Below are positions 9,539 through 21,220 of a stretch of 64,000 nt of DNA, piece after piece; the first letter of the stretch is position 1, and each line of letters opens with the position of its first letter. The translations under genes were made by a program, and so were the position numbers. Source of the DNA: Ophioceras dolichostomum (taxonomy: Eukaryota > Ascomycota > Sordariomycetes > Magnaporthales > Ophioceraceae); assembly GCA_003049485.1 (NCBI GenBank), contig PYST01000120.1:38812-102811 (forward strand). The letters are read 5' to 3'. The notes beneath the pieces are model-generated. The model saw only the letters and a program-made list of their open reading frames with translations. It did not search any database and was not told the origin of the DNA.

Positions 9539-12211
9539 TCACTCCTCCTCGATCAACCCCGTCAGCCCTGCAGCTAGGCCCTGCATCCTCCTACCGAGCA
9601 GATCATCCGAGCTGGCCAGCCGACTGAGGCTCTTATCCGACACTGTCGTGGTCTTCCTACTACCCCTGGTGCCACTGCCGGCGTTCCCTCTCTTCTTCTT
9701 TCCTGCTGCTGCAGCCGCCGACGACGACCCGTTCCCATTTGCCGCCTCTCCGTTGTCGGCGGTTGGCGGCGAAGACGCATTAGCAGCACCTCCAGCATTC
9801 CGCTGCGGTGGAGAGCCGGGAACAGCAGCACCGGCAGCAGCACCACCGGCGGAGGTACCTTTACCCCTCGGCCTGACCATGCTCATCTCCAACGGCCTAT
9901 CCTCATCACCACTCGACTCCGTCCTAAAATGATGTCGCGGCCTACCATTCGTGCCAGCCGCACCGTCCCCATTCACATCAACTCCGCCAGCACCATTGCC
10001 GTTCTGCAGCAGCGCCAACCCATCCCCATTCACCCTGCCACCAACACCAGCCTCCGCAGTCGCCCCCCGTCCCCGTCCCCTCGCCCTCCCCCTTCTCTCC
10101 GCATCAGCAAACGCCTCCTCAATCCACCCGGCGCTCCTATCGATCCACTTCCACGCAGGCGGGTACAGGTGCGGGAACTGCATAAACCCGTGCGAGATGC
10201 CCGGGACCAGCACCGTCTCCGCCACGGCCTTCTCGTCGAACCCGGGGCTCAAGCTGTCGTCGTCCTGGTACTCGAATCTCCTGCCGCCGGACGCGTGCGC
10301 GGCCGCCTTCACCCTCCTCAGGCGGCCCGCGAAGATGACGGTGTCGTCCACGAGCGGGTCGCGCTCGCCCGTCAGGAAGTACGTCTTGGGGAACCTTGCC
10401 AGTAAAACGTCGGGCGCGAGGACGGGGGACAAGAGGTAGTCGGTCGAGAAGTCGGGCCGGTTGTGCGGGCCGATGTAGAGGATGATCATGGCGCGCATCA
10501 TCTCGGGCGTCAGGATGCGGTCGTTGAAGTAGGAGATCATCGAGGAGGTCGCGAGGCGGGTGCGCATAGGCTCCGAGTGGTGCGAGGTGCTTGGGAGTTT
10601 GTTGCTGTTGTTTTTGTTGCTGCTGCTGCTGCCGTGGCTGTTGCTGGGGAGGGTGTTGTTGGTGCGGCGGCTGATGTCCGGAGAGAGCGCGCCGCCGGGC
10701 GACAATTTGCTCCAAGAGGTCGGACCCGGGTGAGCGTACTCTGGGTGTGGGCTGCGCGCGCCGTCGGAGCGGGCGGCCGCGGGCCACTGCTGGTCGCCGC
10801 CGTCCATTGTGGTTAGGGGCGGCAGCCTGATCGGGGGTTGTTGCTGTTTTTGTTGTTGTTGCTGCTGTTGCTGCTCCTGTTGCTGGGGATGGACTGCCTC
10901 CTGTCCCGGCTCAGAGGAGGCTGGCTGTTGCTTGTTCTGTAGTTGAAGGGATTCGTCTTCGTCGTCCGAGTGGTGCGGCGTCCCGACAAGGTTGTCGTAC
11001 TGCATGCTCTTCCGGCGCACGATGCGCCTGTTTGTGCCACGCACCCTCCTATCCTTCATCAATGACATCTGCTCGTCCGACATCCAGTTGCCGATGTTCA
11101 TGTCTAGGCCGGGATAGAACAGGATGACGGCGTCCGGCAGGGGCAGGTCGGTCTGGCCCTGGAATCGACGAACGGGGGAGCTCCCGCTCTCGATGATCAT
11201 CAAAGTCGTCGAGGCCGCCAGAGACCCGCCCGCGCTGTCTCCGCTGATGATCACCCGGGGTACTTCCGTGCCGGGAAGGCCGACGCAACGGCCTTTGGTG
11301 TGGATGATGGTCGAGTATACGTCGTAGCACTCGTTGAGCGCGTGGGGATAGGGGAATTCGGGCGATTTCTTGTAGTCCAAGCTCAGGATCGGCAGTCCTG
11401 TGCTAGCTGCCCAGGCCAGTAATCGGTCGTCATTGCACCTGGGGTCCATCGCCACAAAGCCGCCACCCGGAATATCCAGCACGATCTTGTTGTGATGCTC
11501 GAGATCTGAGAGCGGGCCATCAAAGTAAAGCCACCCTGAAACAGGCTCCTTGAAGTCACTCGTCGGAGGCCGTGGGATGCGGATCTGCCGCGGCGGCCAG
11601 CGCATGAACCGTGGCCGCAACAGACCCTGGAAGAAGGACAGGTAAGGCGTAACGCCCTTGTTCCAGCTGACGCGGAGGTGTTCGACCGTGAGGTTGCTCC
11701 TGACCTTGCGGACCTTCTCGTCCGCCTTCTGGGTCTGGAACAGGTAGAAGACGGTAAAGACGACGCCAGCAAAGTCCCTCAAATACCGGTTGCGGATCTT
11801 CATCGCGGTCCAGAACCCGGCATCCAGCGCCGTCATCACCCATGTCGCCCGGAAGAATGTGGGGTCGTACATGTTGGCCAGGGGCTCAGGACTGGCGAGT
11901 CCGACCAGAGTGCTCATGTTGCGCGCTGCGTAGAGGTAGATCATCGTCATCGCCACGATCTGCCACGCCGACAGGCGCTTCGTGAGCCACCGCGAGACGT
12001 TCCGGCATCCTGGTGGACCATGCTTGTTGCCTCTGTGTGTCATTGCACATTTATGTTAGTATCATTGCTGGCTGGGGAGACCAGCGGTGGTAAGGAAGTG
12101 CGCGAGGGACTCAACGAACCTGAACATGTAAGCGGACCAGAACGACAGCACCGCCAGGACCTGCAGCCGGCGGGACTTTGTGGAGGGCCGCCCGAGAACG
12201 TGGTCTATCAT
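9539..12211 (-). CDS. Membrane-anchored alpha/beta hydrolase (HSL/steryl acetyl hydrolase-like), two exons
   Basis: CDS = complement(join(9539..12032,12120..12211)), 861 residues. An ATG at 12043 opens the long frame but sits inside a clear 87-bp intron: donor GTTCGT, branch point TACTAAC at 12055-12061, acceptor CACACAG. The frame joins exactly to an upstream 30-codon exon starting MIDHVLGRPS, with a good A at -3. The N-terminus has one or two membrane helices (LQVLAVLSFWSAYMF, AWQIVAMTMIYLYAA). The catalytic domain has IPGGGF (oxyanion loop, near 220), GDSAGGS with nucleophile S297, D589 in GERDPL and H645 in ISHGF. Between the nucleophile and the acid lies an insertion of about 170 residues, rich in Gln, Asn and Ser, with a polyQ run. 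The C-terminal 200 residues are also disordered. The family includes yeast Say1, a steryl acetyl hydrolase of the ER. The substrate here is not known. It is divergent from the ARG8 homologue. Confidence 0.88.
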
Positions 12212-14508
12212 TGTGTGAGTAGCCCGAGCAGTTGCTCTTTGGCAGAGGCTGGTATCACACGGTTGTCGCTGTCGATGTCTGATACGCTAAATGTTTCGAG
12301 CCATCGAAGGCAATATTTGTTGTGGCTCGAACCTTTTCGGCCTTGAATAGCGGATAGGGTTAGGGTGCAGGTGTATGGTAGTCGACAAACAAATCTCGTG
12401 GCGATAGTCCAAGGGGGGACTGGTGAATCACGAAAAGGCGGAATAGAGACGGATATGGCGAGTTCGAGTGAACCATCGGACAGCGGCAAAGTGCCACCCT
12501 CGCAGGGCAGGCTGCTCCAGCTGTGCCCAAGATATCAAGCGGCGGTCAGAGAACCCTCGGGATCGGAGGATTCGGGATTCGTGTCAGATGCGAGGCGGCA
12601 GCCAGTCCGCAAGGAGCAGATATGTTGGGGGGAGGTCAGGTCGGGTAATACGAAGAATTCCTAAGAGTCAAAACAAAGGGACAACAGCGAGGACAGCCCC
12701 ACCGTTTGTCGTTGAAAGGTCTGGGCAGGCATGTGATCCATGTGATCCGCCCTACCGAACAAGGCTAAAACAATGCCACGTTTTGGTGATGCAGGACGAT
12801 AGGTACGGACGCGTGAGGGGAGAACAAGGAAAGTCCGGAGCCGAAGCAGGCGACATCGAAAACTAAATATCGTGAGGCGGGTGAAAGTAACTCCGGTACA
12901 CTACGTAAAGCAAGGAGAGAAAAGAAGACGGGGGAGCACGAGGTCAGTCAAGCAAAACAACAACACGGTTAAGCTCCGTTGTTGTTAAGTTTCTGCTGTA
13001 TTGGGTCAGTTGGACCTAAAAACGAGGAGACAGAGCCGTCGGAATCCGTGGAATCACTGCCTGGCCGCTGGCCTGTGACATCGATCGCGGGTGTGGCTGC
13101 GGCACTTAGAACGCCGCTGACTGACATGTGAAAGGAGGAAGTGTTCCAGAAGGAAGGACGTGGCGTGGGGGAAGAAACCGAAAAGCGGGTAGCTTTTGCT
13201 CCGGCGGCCACATGATGTGCAGTTTTCCGGGGATCCCGCCAATTGCGTCAAGGCGTCCCTTCCAACAGCACAAGTAAGTGGCTGGTGATTCGAAGAGGGG
13301 CAATGGGGAAAACAGAGAATGAGAATGAGTTTTCTCTCGGAGCTGGGAATGAACCCGAAGCCTCCCGTCTCTTGCCGCAAAGCAACCCGAGTCAGATCAG
13401 ATGGCCTCCAACGGCGCCATCATCCTCATCGTCATGTGACTGTAAGCTGGACAGATGGGATTAGAGGAGAGGTAAATCGAGCCCGGTGGTCGATTGACCG
13501 GGAGTGACCCAGTCGCCAGTCAGTCAATGAATGAATGAATGGCGATCGTAAGATGCAGTTCGGCACACCAGCCGAGACAGCTGAACTAGTTCAGCTTAGC
13601 TCCGATCCGTGCCAATCCATGCTTCGCTCCTTGTCCCGTCAATGATGGATTGCATGAGACTGGGGAGACGGAGCGGCGACCGTTCCTGACTGTCTGGCGG
13701 AGGACAGTTCTGCTAATGTGGTTCCCCCCTTTCCGACCGACGGAGCCGTCCATACCAATCGACCGGCGCCGCTGCCCCTGACATTGACGTGGCGCCTCCA
13801 TCGTCAAGTCAAGTCCGTCCGGCGACGTTGAAATCCATACCAGAGATCCCCAGCAAGGATTCCGTACCACTTGGTTACACGAAGTTTAGGCCTGGTCGAT
13901 CTAGGGACCTTGGCGGAGGTCGTCGGGCACCATGCATGCCATCCCTAAAGAGACTAAGCGGCGGAAGCATGCTGTACGTACGACCAGTGCCGTCTCGGAA
14001 ATCTGCTGGCTGGTGAGAGGGGATCAAGCAATCGCATTGGACTCGACAGCTCGTAAATGCCGTGCACCAATTGCTGCGGCGATACCGAAACTGAAGTGAC
14101 GCACGGAACAAGAGGAGAAGCGAAGCGAATGACCGTCCGTGGAAGAGTTTTAAATCTCAACAAACTGGGCGTTGCGCAATGTCGCCTGGCATTGCGCTGC
14201 GTTGCGTTGCATGGAGGAGCTCGAGGCACGGGCCGAGAGCGATGTCGGCGAAAAGCCCCTCCAAGAAAAATTACTTTGAGTCACGACCCCCTGGAAAAAC
14301 CGTATCGATAACCACACCCGACGTCTTTCCAGTCCGGTTCCCAGAAAATGTGATGATTTGGTGATACTCACTCCTTCGCTTCCCCCCTCCTCCTCGTTTT
14401 CTTCCCCATTGCGTGCCTTCCCCCTTCCGCCGTATCGTCTTCGAGTCAATTGGTTCGCCGGTTGAACGTTTCTAGCCGTTCAGCTCGCTCGGGCTTTGTA
14501 GCGGAGCC
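12212..14508. other. Divergent promoter region (hydrolase / acetylornithine aminotransferase)
   Basis: A 2.3-kb spacer between two divergently transcribed genes. No protein-like frame was seen. It contains the CPC1/Gcn4-type site at 14277-14283 and a pyrimidine-rich leader at about 14370-14440, just upstream of the aminotransferase start. Confidence 0.6.
14277..14283 (+). promoter_or_regulatory. Gcn4/CPC1-type binding site (TGAGTCA)
   Basis: TGAGTCA is a perfect match (reverse complement of TGACTCA) to the bZIP site of general amino-acid control. It lies 226 bp upstream of the ATG of the acetylornithine aminotransferase, an arginine-synthesis gene of the kind normally under cross-pathway control. 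A single 7-mer can occur by chance, but its position and target gene fit. Confidence 0.5.
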
Positions 14509-16063
14509 ATGGCGTCGCGAATCGTCCCAGCAGCAGTCAGGATACCCGCCAATTTGGCACAGCGATGCTCCGTTTCCGCTTCTTCTAGGTTCTACTCCCA
14601 AGCTGCGGCGGCAGCTGCGGCAGCCGCCCAAAAGGATGCTCAGGTAACAAAACACAATCTCGAAGTCATTCCGTACTCACCCACCCCGAGTTTGGCGACT
14701 TTGGCAGAGTGAGCGAGAGACCTTGTAGCTGATGACCAGAGAGCAGCCCGCTAGCAACGCCACCAGCACGAGCGCGAGCGCGAGCAGCAGCAGTCCCCTA
14801 TCCCACCCAGACCCAGCCGAAGACTCGAAGAGCGCCGCCCTCGTTAGGGACCACACCCCCTACATGGTAGCGACCTACACCCGCCCGGCACCCGTTTTCG
14901 TCGAGGGGTCCGGCTCCTACCTGTTGGACCTGGAGGGGAGGAAATACCTCGACTTCACAGCCGGGATCGCCGTGACGGCCCTGGGGCACTCCGACCCGGA
15001 GGTGGCTGACATCCTGTCGAGCCAGGCAAGCACGCTGCTGCACACGTCGAACCTGTACTACAGCCCCTGGGTGCTCTCGCTGTCCAAGCTGCTGGTAGAA
15101 AAGACGGTGGCCGCGGGCGGGATGCACGACGCCGCCGCGGCGTTCGTGTGCAACTCCGGCACGGAGGCCAACGAGGCGGCCATCAAGTTCGCCCGGAAGG
15201 TCGGGAAGGTCCTGGACCCGTCCGGCCGCAAGGTAGAGGTGGTCTCGTTCAACAACGCGTTCCACGGCCGCACCATGGGCAGCCTGTCGGCGACGCACAA
15301 CCCGAAGTACCAGGAGCCGTTCGCGCCCATGGTGCCCGGGTTCCGGTGCGGGACCTACAACGACATCGAAGGGATCGAAGAGCTGGTCACGGCTGAGCGC
15401 ACGTGCGGCGTCATCGTCGAGCCCATACAGGGCGAAGGCGGCGTGCGGGTCGCCACCCCGGAGTTCCTCGCCGCGCTGGCGAAGCGCTGCCGCGAGGTCG
15501 GCGCCGTGCTGATCCACGACGAGATCCAGTGCGGCCTGTCGCGCACGGGCAGGCTGTGGGCGCACGCCTCGCTGCCGGCCGAGGCGCACCCGGACGTCTT
15601 CACCACGGCGAAGGCGCTGGCCAACGGCTTCCCCGTCGCCGCGACGGTCGTGAACGGTTTTGTTTCTGAGAAGATCAAGGTCGGCGACCACGGCACCACC
15701 TACGGCGGCAACCCGCTGGGGTGCCGGCTGGCGCACCACGTGCTCTCGCGGCTGGCGCAGCCGGAGCTGCAGGAGGCCGTCGTGGCGAAGGGCGCCGTGC
15801 TCGCCAGGGGACTGGGACAGCTCCGCCAGAAGTACCCGGGTCTCATCTCGGAGATCAGGGGGAGGGGCCTGCTCGTGGGGATGCAGCTGACGGTCGACCC
15901 GGCGCCCGTCGTGGCGGCCGCGAGGGAGAGGGGTCTGCTCGTCATCACGGCGGGGGTCAACACGCTGAGGTTCGTGCCGAGCCTGGTCATCTCTGAGGCG
16001 GAGATCCAGGAGGGGCTGGGGATCTTGGACCGGGCCATCGCGGCTGTCGTCGCTGCCGCGTAG
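14509..16063 (+). CDS. ARG8: Acetylornithine aminotransferase, mitochondrial, two exons
   Basis: CDS = join(14509..14643,14747..16063), 483 residues. It is a PLP enzyme that transfers the amino group of glutamate to N-acetylglutamate semialdehyde, giving N-acetylornithine, in the mitochondrial arginine pathway. Exon 1 encodes a transit-peptide-like start (MASRIVPAAVRIPANLAQRC, then an Ala run), rich in Arg and Ser with no acids. The intron starts GTAACA. The branch point CTGAT and the in-phase acceptor at GAGCAG place exon 2 at 14747. An acceptor 7 bp earlier would break the frame. Class-III aminotransferase motifs are all present: DFTAGIAVTALGH, CNSGTEANEAAIKFARK, NNAFHGRTMGSLSATHN, HDEIQCGLSRTGRLWAH and FTTAKALANGFP, with the Schiff-base lysine at about K334. 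The YGGNPLGC and LRFVPSLVI motifs follow. The length fits the family. Amino-acid control is suggested by the site at 14277. Confidence 0.95.
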
Positions 16064-19000
16064 AGGGGGAGAGAGAGGTCTGAGGGAGGAGAGGGAGAGG
16101 GGGTTATGGAGAAGAGATTGAGTGGTTGCCACCCATGCACGTAAGCTCTGCTATTCTTTTGGAGTTTGGCAGGGCTCAAAATAAGAGGAGGCATAAGAGC
16201 GAAGCATACTCTATATAAGTTTCTTCAGCTAGTAGACGCGGTAGGCGTATAGTTGATCCAAAAGTTCGCCAGATCACATATCACTCAGAACGAGCAGGTT
16301 TGACATGATGGTCCAGTGGCGAGATGCATGGCTGTCTGACAGTCTTGAACCGGTCCTTGAAGCTGCTTTTAACAAGAAGCAGCCCAGTCCGTTCTACACT
16401 TTCTTCTTTCTTATCTTTTTGCCCTATGGTAGTCCTCAAGTATCCCCAACAAGGAGGCGGAGGCGCGGCTACTACCGGCCTTCCATCAGGAGGGGGACCC
16501 TCCGTCAGGTGGGCCTCCGAGATCGGCACGCCCCTCCCCCCTTGTGATCGGTGAGATATTCCCACCACGCCTTCTCGACTCATTCCCCTTGCACCTTTTT
16601 TGGCTCAAACTGGAAGGCCCAGCCGACGAAACCACACACGCCATGCCGCGAAGAAAGAGAGAAGATAGATATCACGGTTTGGCATGGCATCCCCCAGATT
16701 CATTCGGCAATTGGGATCTCGGGATGAGACGAGCCCGCCCTGCACGTCGCCGATCTTTCTGTCCACCCGGCAGTGAGTGAGGCGGCCCCGTTCCTGGGGG
16801 ACACCTCCTTCTCAGCTTCGTGGGGAAAAAGAGGTTATTCCAACGTCGAATGTGTCCTTGGGGGTTGACGACGTCTGTCCTGGCTGATTCTAGGGAACAA
16901 CAGCTGAACTATCACTGCAACAGCGCCCTGTTTTGGAAGGGGAGTTAGTTGGTGGAGCGGCAAACTCGAGTACGTTGATGCTGCGTAGTGCAATCAGCGT
17001 GTCCTGACTTTCTCCTTGCAGAGAAAGAGGGATTGAGTGCGTCTGGGTCTTGGGCTCCTATCCGTACTGGTCTCGTATACCTGCCTACCGACCTATGCGT
17101 CTTGAAACATCAGAGAGGATCTATGTAAGTGTTCCCACCCTGATCAACAGTTCTCCATACCCGGGTCCTTGTGGCCGGCCGTTCTGGTCGGGGGAACGGA
17201 AGCTGGGTTGGCCCTAGGAGTGGAAGGATGGGCGCGTCTCTCCGGCCGCACTCGTATAGGCATTGCTACACGAGAGACTCGACTTGACTTGGAGAGTATT
17301 CCTTGGGTGTAAGTTGCAGTTGTCGGGGGGTATTTAGTCATATAACTATACGATGTCTAATGAGCATATGGCAGTTTCCATTGCTCTAGTAGTAGTACGT
17401 GGCTGGATGTGTTGCCAGCAGTTGTGATGTCTTTGATGATATCGTAGGAGTACAGACACATGGCCTGGGTCATGGGTGACGACTGGGTGTTTTCTGCTAA
17501 GGAGGGCATTCTCGATTTCTCCTTTCTTCCTTATTTTCTTCTGCTTTTTTTTTCGTTTTTCTTCCCGAAAGGAGGAGGGAGGGGGAAGCGCGAGACCCCC
17601 TTCGTGAAACAGCAGAGCAGGAAAAGCAGGAAGTGGTCCCATTGCGCCATAATACGACGTAAAAAAAATTAAGTAGAGCCCCCCTCTCTCGTCTGCGGGC
17701 GATATTAGACCGGCCATCAAGGCCCAACAAGGGGAAAAAGACGACGGAAGAAGGAGGCTCCCGTAATCATAATCCGTCGTGAGGCAGCCCCCAAACAGGC
17801 CACCGGGCTGGCGACCAGGACAGGGGTTTTTGCCCCCGAAAAAGAGCCCGATTTGGTAAGAGCCGCGTGTTGTATTCATTGTGTATCGCTGTGTGGCCGC
17901 TTGGCTGTGGCCGCTGGGGCCGTGGTCCGTGGTGAGCTTGTTTGTCGAAAATTCCCGTGTCGGTATTTCCTCGTGGCACCACATGTAAGATATCGGGATG
18001 GGGGAGTCAAACGAAGTCAAAAAGTCAAGGGGAGTCGGCTAGGGAGTCAAAGGGGTTCACGATGACAAGTGGGCGGCTTTGTGGGGGGCTTTTTTGTCGC
18101 CGCCTCGGGCCTTGCCAATTGTCATTTCGTAAAAAGAGGACTATCCCGGAGAGATGTTTGCATGTTTTTTTTTAATCGGGTTGGGCTCCCGACTTTTAGC
18201 GGTCAGGAGAGGAGGACAGCCCATCAAATTTCCAGAACAAAGTTCTTCGTAATCAGGCTGAGGGAACATTACATATGTTCCAAAAATTTCCCATTTTGTC
18301 CTTTGTGTCCGGTGCTTCTTGTTATGCTTCCCGCCCCTTTTCTTGAGCGATGGCGAAGAGTCCTGACCAGTCCTATGCCGTAAAGACTCGGTGAAGGGAA
18401 GACGGGGCGCTGACGGGATTTGATCGGTGGGGGGCTCATCATTACGGCTCACCCGACGAGTCGTGCCACCATCAGCCGTTCCTAGCGGCCGTGCTGAGAC
18501 GCGCCGGAAGGACACTGATGATGTCACTGATGAGACCTAACAAAAGTCCACATCCGGCGGCCAACTGCCCCCCAGCCAGGAGGAGCCAGCCAGGGGCGTA
18601 ATCGTGGTTGCAGAAACAAAACCTGCGTAAAATTCTTTCAAAAAGGTGTCGCCATCGACAAGAAAAAGAACCGGGTGCTGGGTTGCCTCCTGGGAGCAGG
18701 GCTGGCACGGAACCTGGTGTGCTTTGGTTCACCACGTCAAGCTGAAAAGAATTCGCCCAGGCAGTCGGATCAACCATTCCACCAGTCGGCATCAGTGCCG
18801 AATCGCAACACAGCTTGGCTGTACGGATTTGGTCGTGCAAGGCCCGAATGAGCTATTCCGTGTCCTTCGATCATTTTTAGCACAATGTGACCGGGGGTCT
18901 CTTTGGCTCTTTCTCACGATGCCAGTTGAGAGGGTTTCCTGGCTTCAGACTTTAGGATCTTCAAGTGGCCAGTTTCCGTCCTCACGACGACGGCTAGCTG

Positions 19001-21220
19001 CCTGAGTCATCAGGCCTTGCTGACCCCAGCCCAGGTTGCCGGCCGGGAACGTATTGACTTCAAAGTTGTTGGGGTCGCGGGCAGGATCATCGGCTTCTTG
19101 ATGCTATGGAGAAGAGTTGGCCGGGCAGTCCTCGACAAGCACGTTCAGCCAGTGGATGTGGAAGAACAGCACGCCTGTGGAGTTTGAGTTGGTTTGGGTC
19201 CACGCCGTCTCTTCCGGGCGGATGGGCGGCCCACTCACACCTGAACGGCTCCGCAGCCAAGCATTGTGGCCCAGCCCTGTCAAGCTGTCAATGATACTTC
19301 GGAGCCGCGCCCAAGTAACCACTGAAACTCCCACCAAGGTGGCCGTACCCTGTACGGGATTCTCGGTGGGCCGGGCCGTTCAGGATGGCAGCTCTTTTTC
19401 GGGAGCCAACTTTCATAGGCAGAAGCCCGTCAGAATGGAGACAGAAAACAAAACGAGCAAGGAAGGTTGATTCGGGGGAAGGACCGGAAGGAATTTCAGT
19501 CATCGTCTAGCTTGACAAGTCAGGGAAGGTGAGGGATTTTCGGGCGCCGTCACAGCGAGAAAACGAAAGCAGAGAGATCCGCGAGCGACGGTGGCGCCTC
19601 TGGTCGAACAGCCGACAGTTGAGCTTCCCAATTTCGCCTCCCGAAGAATTGGTATTGCCGGTTGCTGCTCCCCCAAAAACACTGCTGATTCCAAAAAGTT
19701 GACACGTCCCCCAACTGCCTGAAAATAAACACCCAAAAAAACTGCCAGCCTAATCCTCGCTCAACGACAAGGCGAGAAAAATCCTCGCCGGTGAGCACAG
19801 CCCTTGAAAAGCATCAGTTTAACGGCACCACCGGTCAGGAGATGGATCCGATAACCAAAGAATGGATTTGCCATGGATGTCTTGGATTAGACCGAGCTTC
19901 CTGTTTGTTCTCGTCTGTCTGCAGGCTTACCATGTCCATTAGGCTTGTTTCTCGTGTGCGAACGAAAACATGCCCCTGTTTTTTTGTGGCCAACCCGACC
20001 AGCCTATTTGCTCTCCCACACACGGCTGCAAACCTTGACAATAGCATAGCAGCCCGCCTCGAACAGGCGCCCTGCCCTGCCAACAAAAGCGGCAACAACA
20101 TGGTCCTGTTTGGGATTGATATTGTTTGCGACGCCAGTGTTGTTGGATCCGGATTGGGATTGGATTCGCCCAAACAGAACTCTTGTCATCGGACCACCAG
20201 TCACACTTCGCCTTCCAACCCCGTGTCCAATATCGCTCTGGACACAGTTGTGGCTACTAGTAGTACTCGTACCGTTCAGTGGGCTGCGATTGCCGTGCGG
20301 GCGGTGGACAAAGTAACAACCTACTGCTGAAGGCAAGCACACAGGAGGCCTGAAGTACCTACCTATAACAAACGAGGGAGGCACGGGTGTGGATGCGCTG
20401 ATGATGGGCTGGGATGGTCGCCGTCGGCTGCTACTGGTCCCCATCGAGGTCCAGTCCCAAACAGATGGAGACCCTCAGCCAGCGCTGAATGGGCAGGAAC
20501 TTAGCTCAATTCATTCTGGTTTGGGTACTTGCCCGCGCGGCCCAGCCTGCCCGCTGCCCGCATGGCCGCACAAACCCCCGTAATTTTTATTTTCCCATTC
20601 TATTCTGCGGGTTTGCAACCATCCTCCTTAACACGTCCCATTTTTTTGTTGCTGGCCTCGACCTCAGACCCAGGACTGACCGCCTCCCTTCCCGTCCTCC
20701 CACATCGATAAGCCCCTTCGCGACTGTGCTTTCGGCTTCCCCTGCTCGTCGCCCCTGACCGACCGACAGCAACAAAAGTCTTCATTTTTGTCTCTCCACG
20801 TAATTCCGGTACTACAGGCAAAGGAGTCCTCCTTCTATTGCTTCCCAAGGTATTTAAAGGTGAAGTCGCCTGCGACCCAGTCGTGAGCCCAAACTGACCT
20901 GATCCCTCTTGTTCTTTCTTCTGACCAAGCCCATACAGGTTTCCAACACCCAGCATCCAATATCCAGTCCCCTTTCAACCTACTATCCCCTTGTCCCCTT
21001 GCACAAGCAGTAGAAATACGTCCTCTCCTTTTCTGAGTCATTCATACTAGTACTACTACAGAACAGCTCACCTAGAGAGGGTCATAATCCTAGTTGGCAT
21101 CTATCCAAGTCCATCACTCCTCTTCTTGAGTCTCCTTCTCTACATATGACCTAAGGCGTCACTTATTATATACATCAACTAGACACAACAACAGCAACAG
21201 CAGTATAGAAAACCGCAAAG
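16064..21220. other. Long intergenic region upstream of glutamate decarboxylase
   Basis: 5.2 kb without a recognisable gene. The longest frames (for example 224 codons on - at 17346-18020 and 179 codons on + at 19791-20330) have random-like composition, many Cys/Trp/His and no motif. The last 600 bp before the decarboxylase are pyrimidine-rich, as expected of a promoter and 5' leader. A small TACCTACCTA run lies at 20356-20365. Confidence 0.55.

Noticed and set aside
12041..12043. ATG at 12043 as the hydrolase start
   Set aside because: It lies between a TACTAAC branch point and an acceptor, and an in-phase upstream exon exists.
14798..16132. 444-codon open frame on the - strand across the aminotransferase
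   Set aside because: It is antisense to a conserved gene with all family motifs. Its Arg/His/Asp/Gly-rich composition is the mirror of GC-rich third positions.
17346..18020. 224-codon - frame in the region upstream of glutamate decarboxylase
   Set aside because: Random-like composition, no motif, and no start or splice context. Open by chance.
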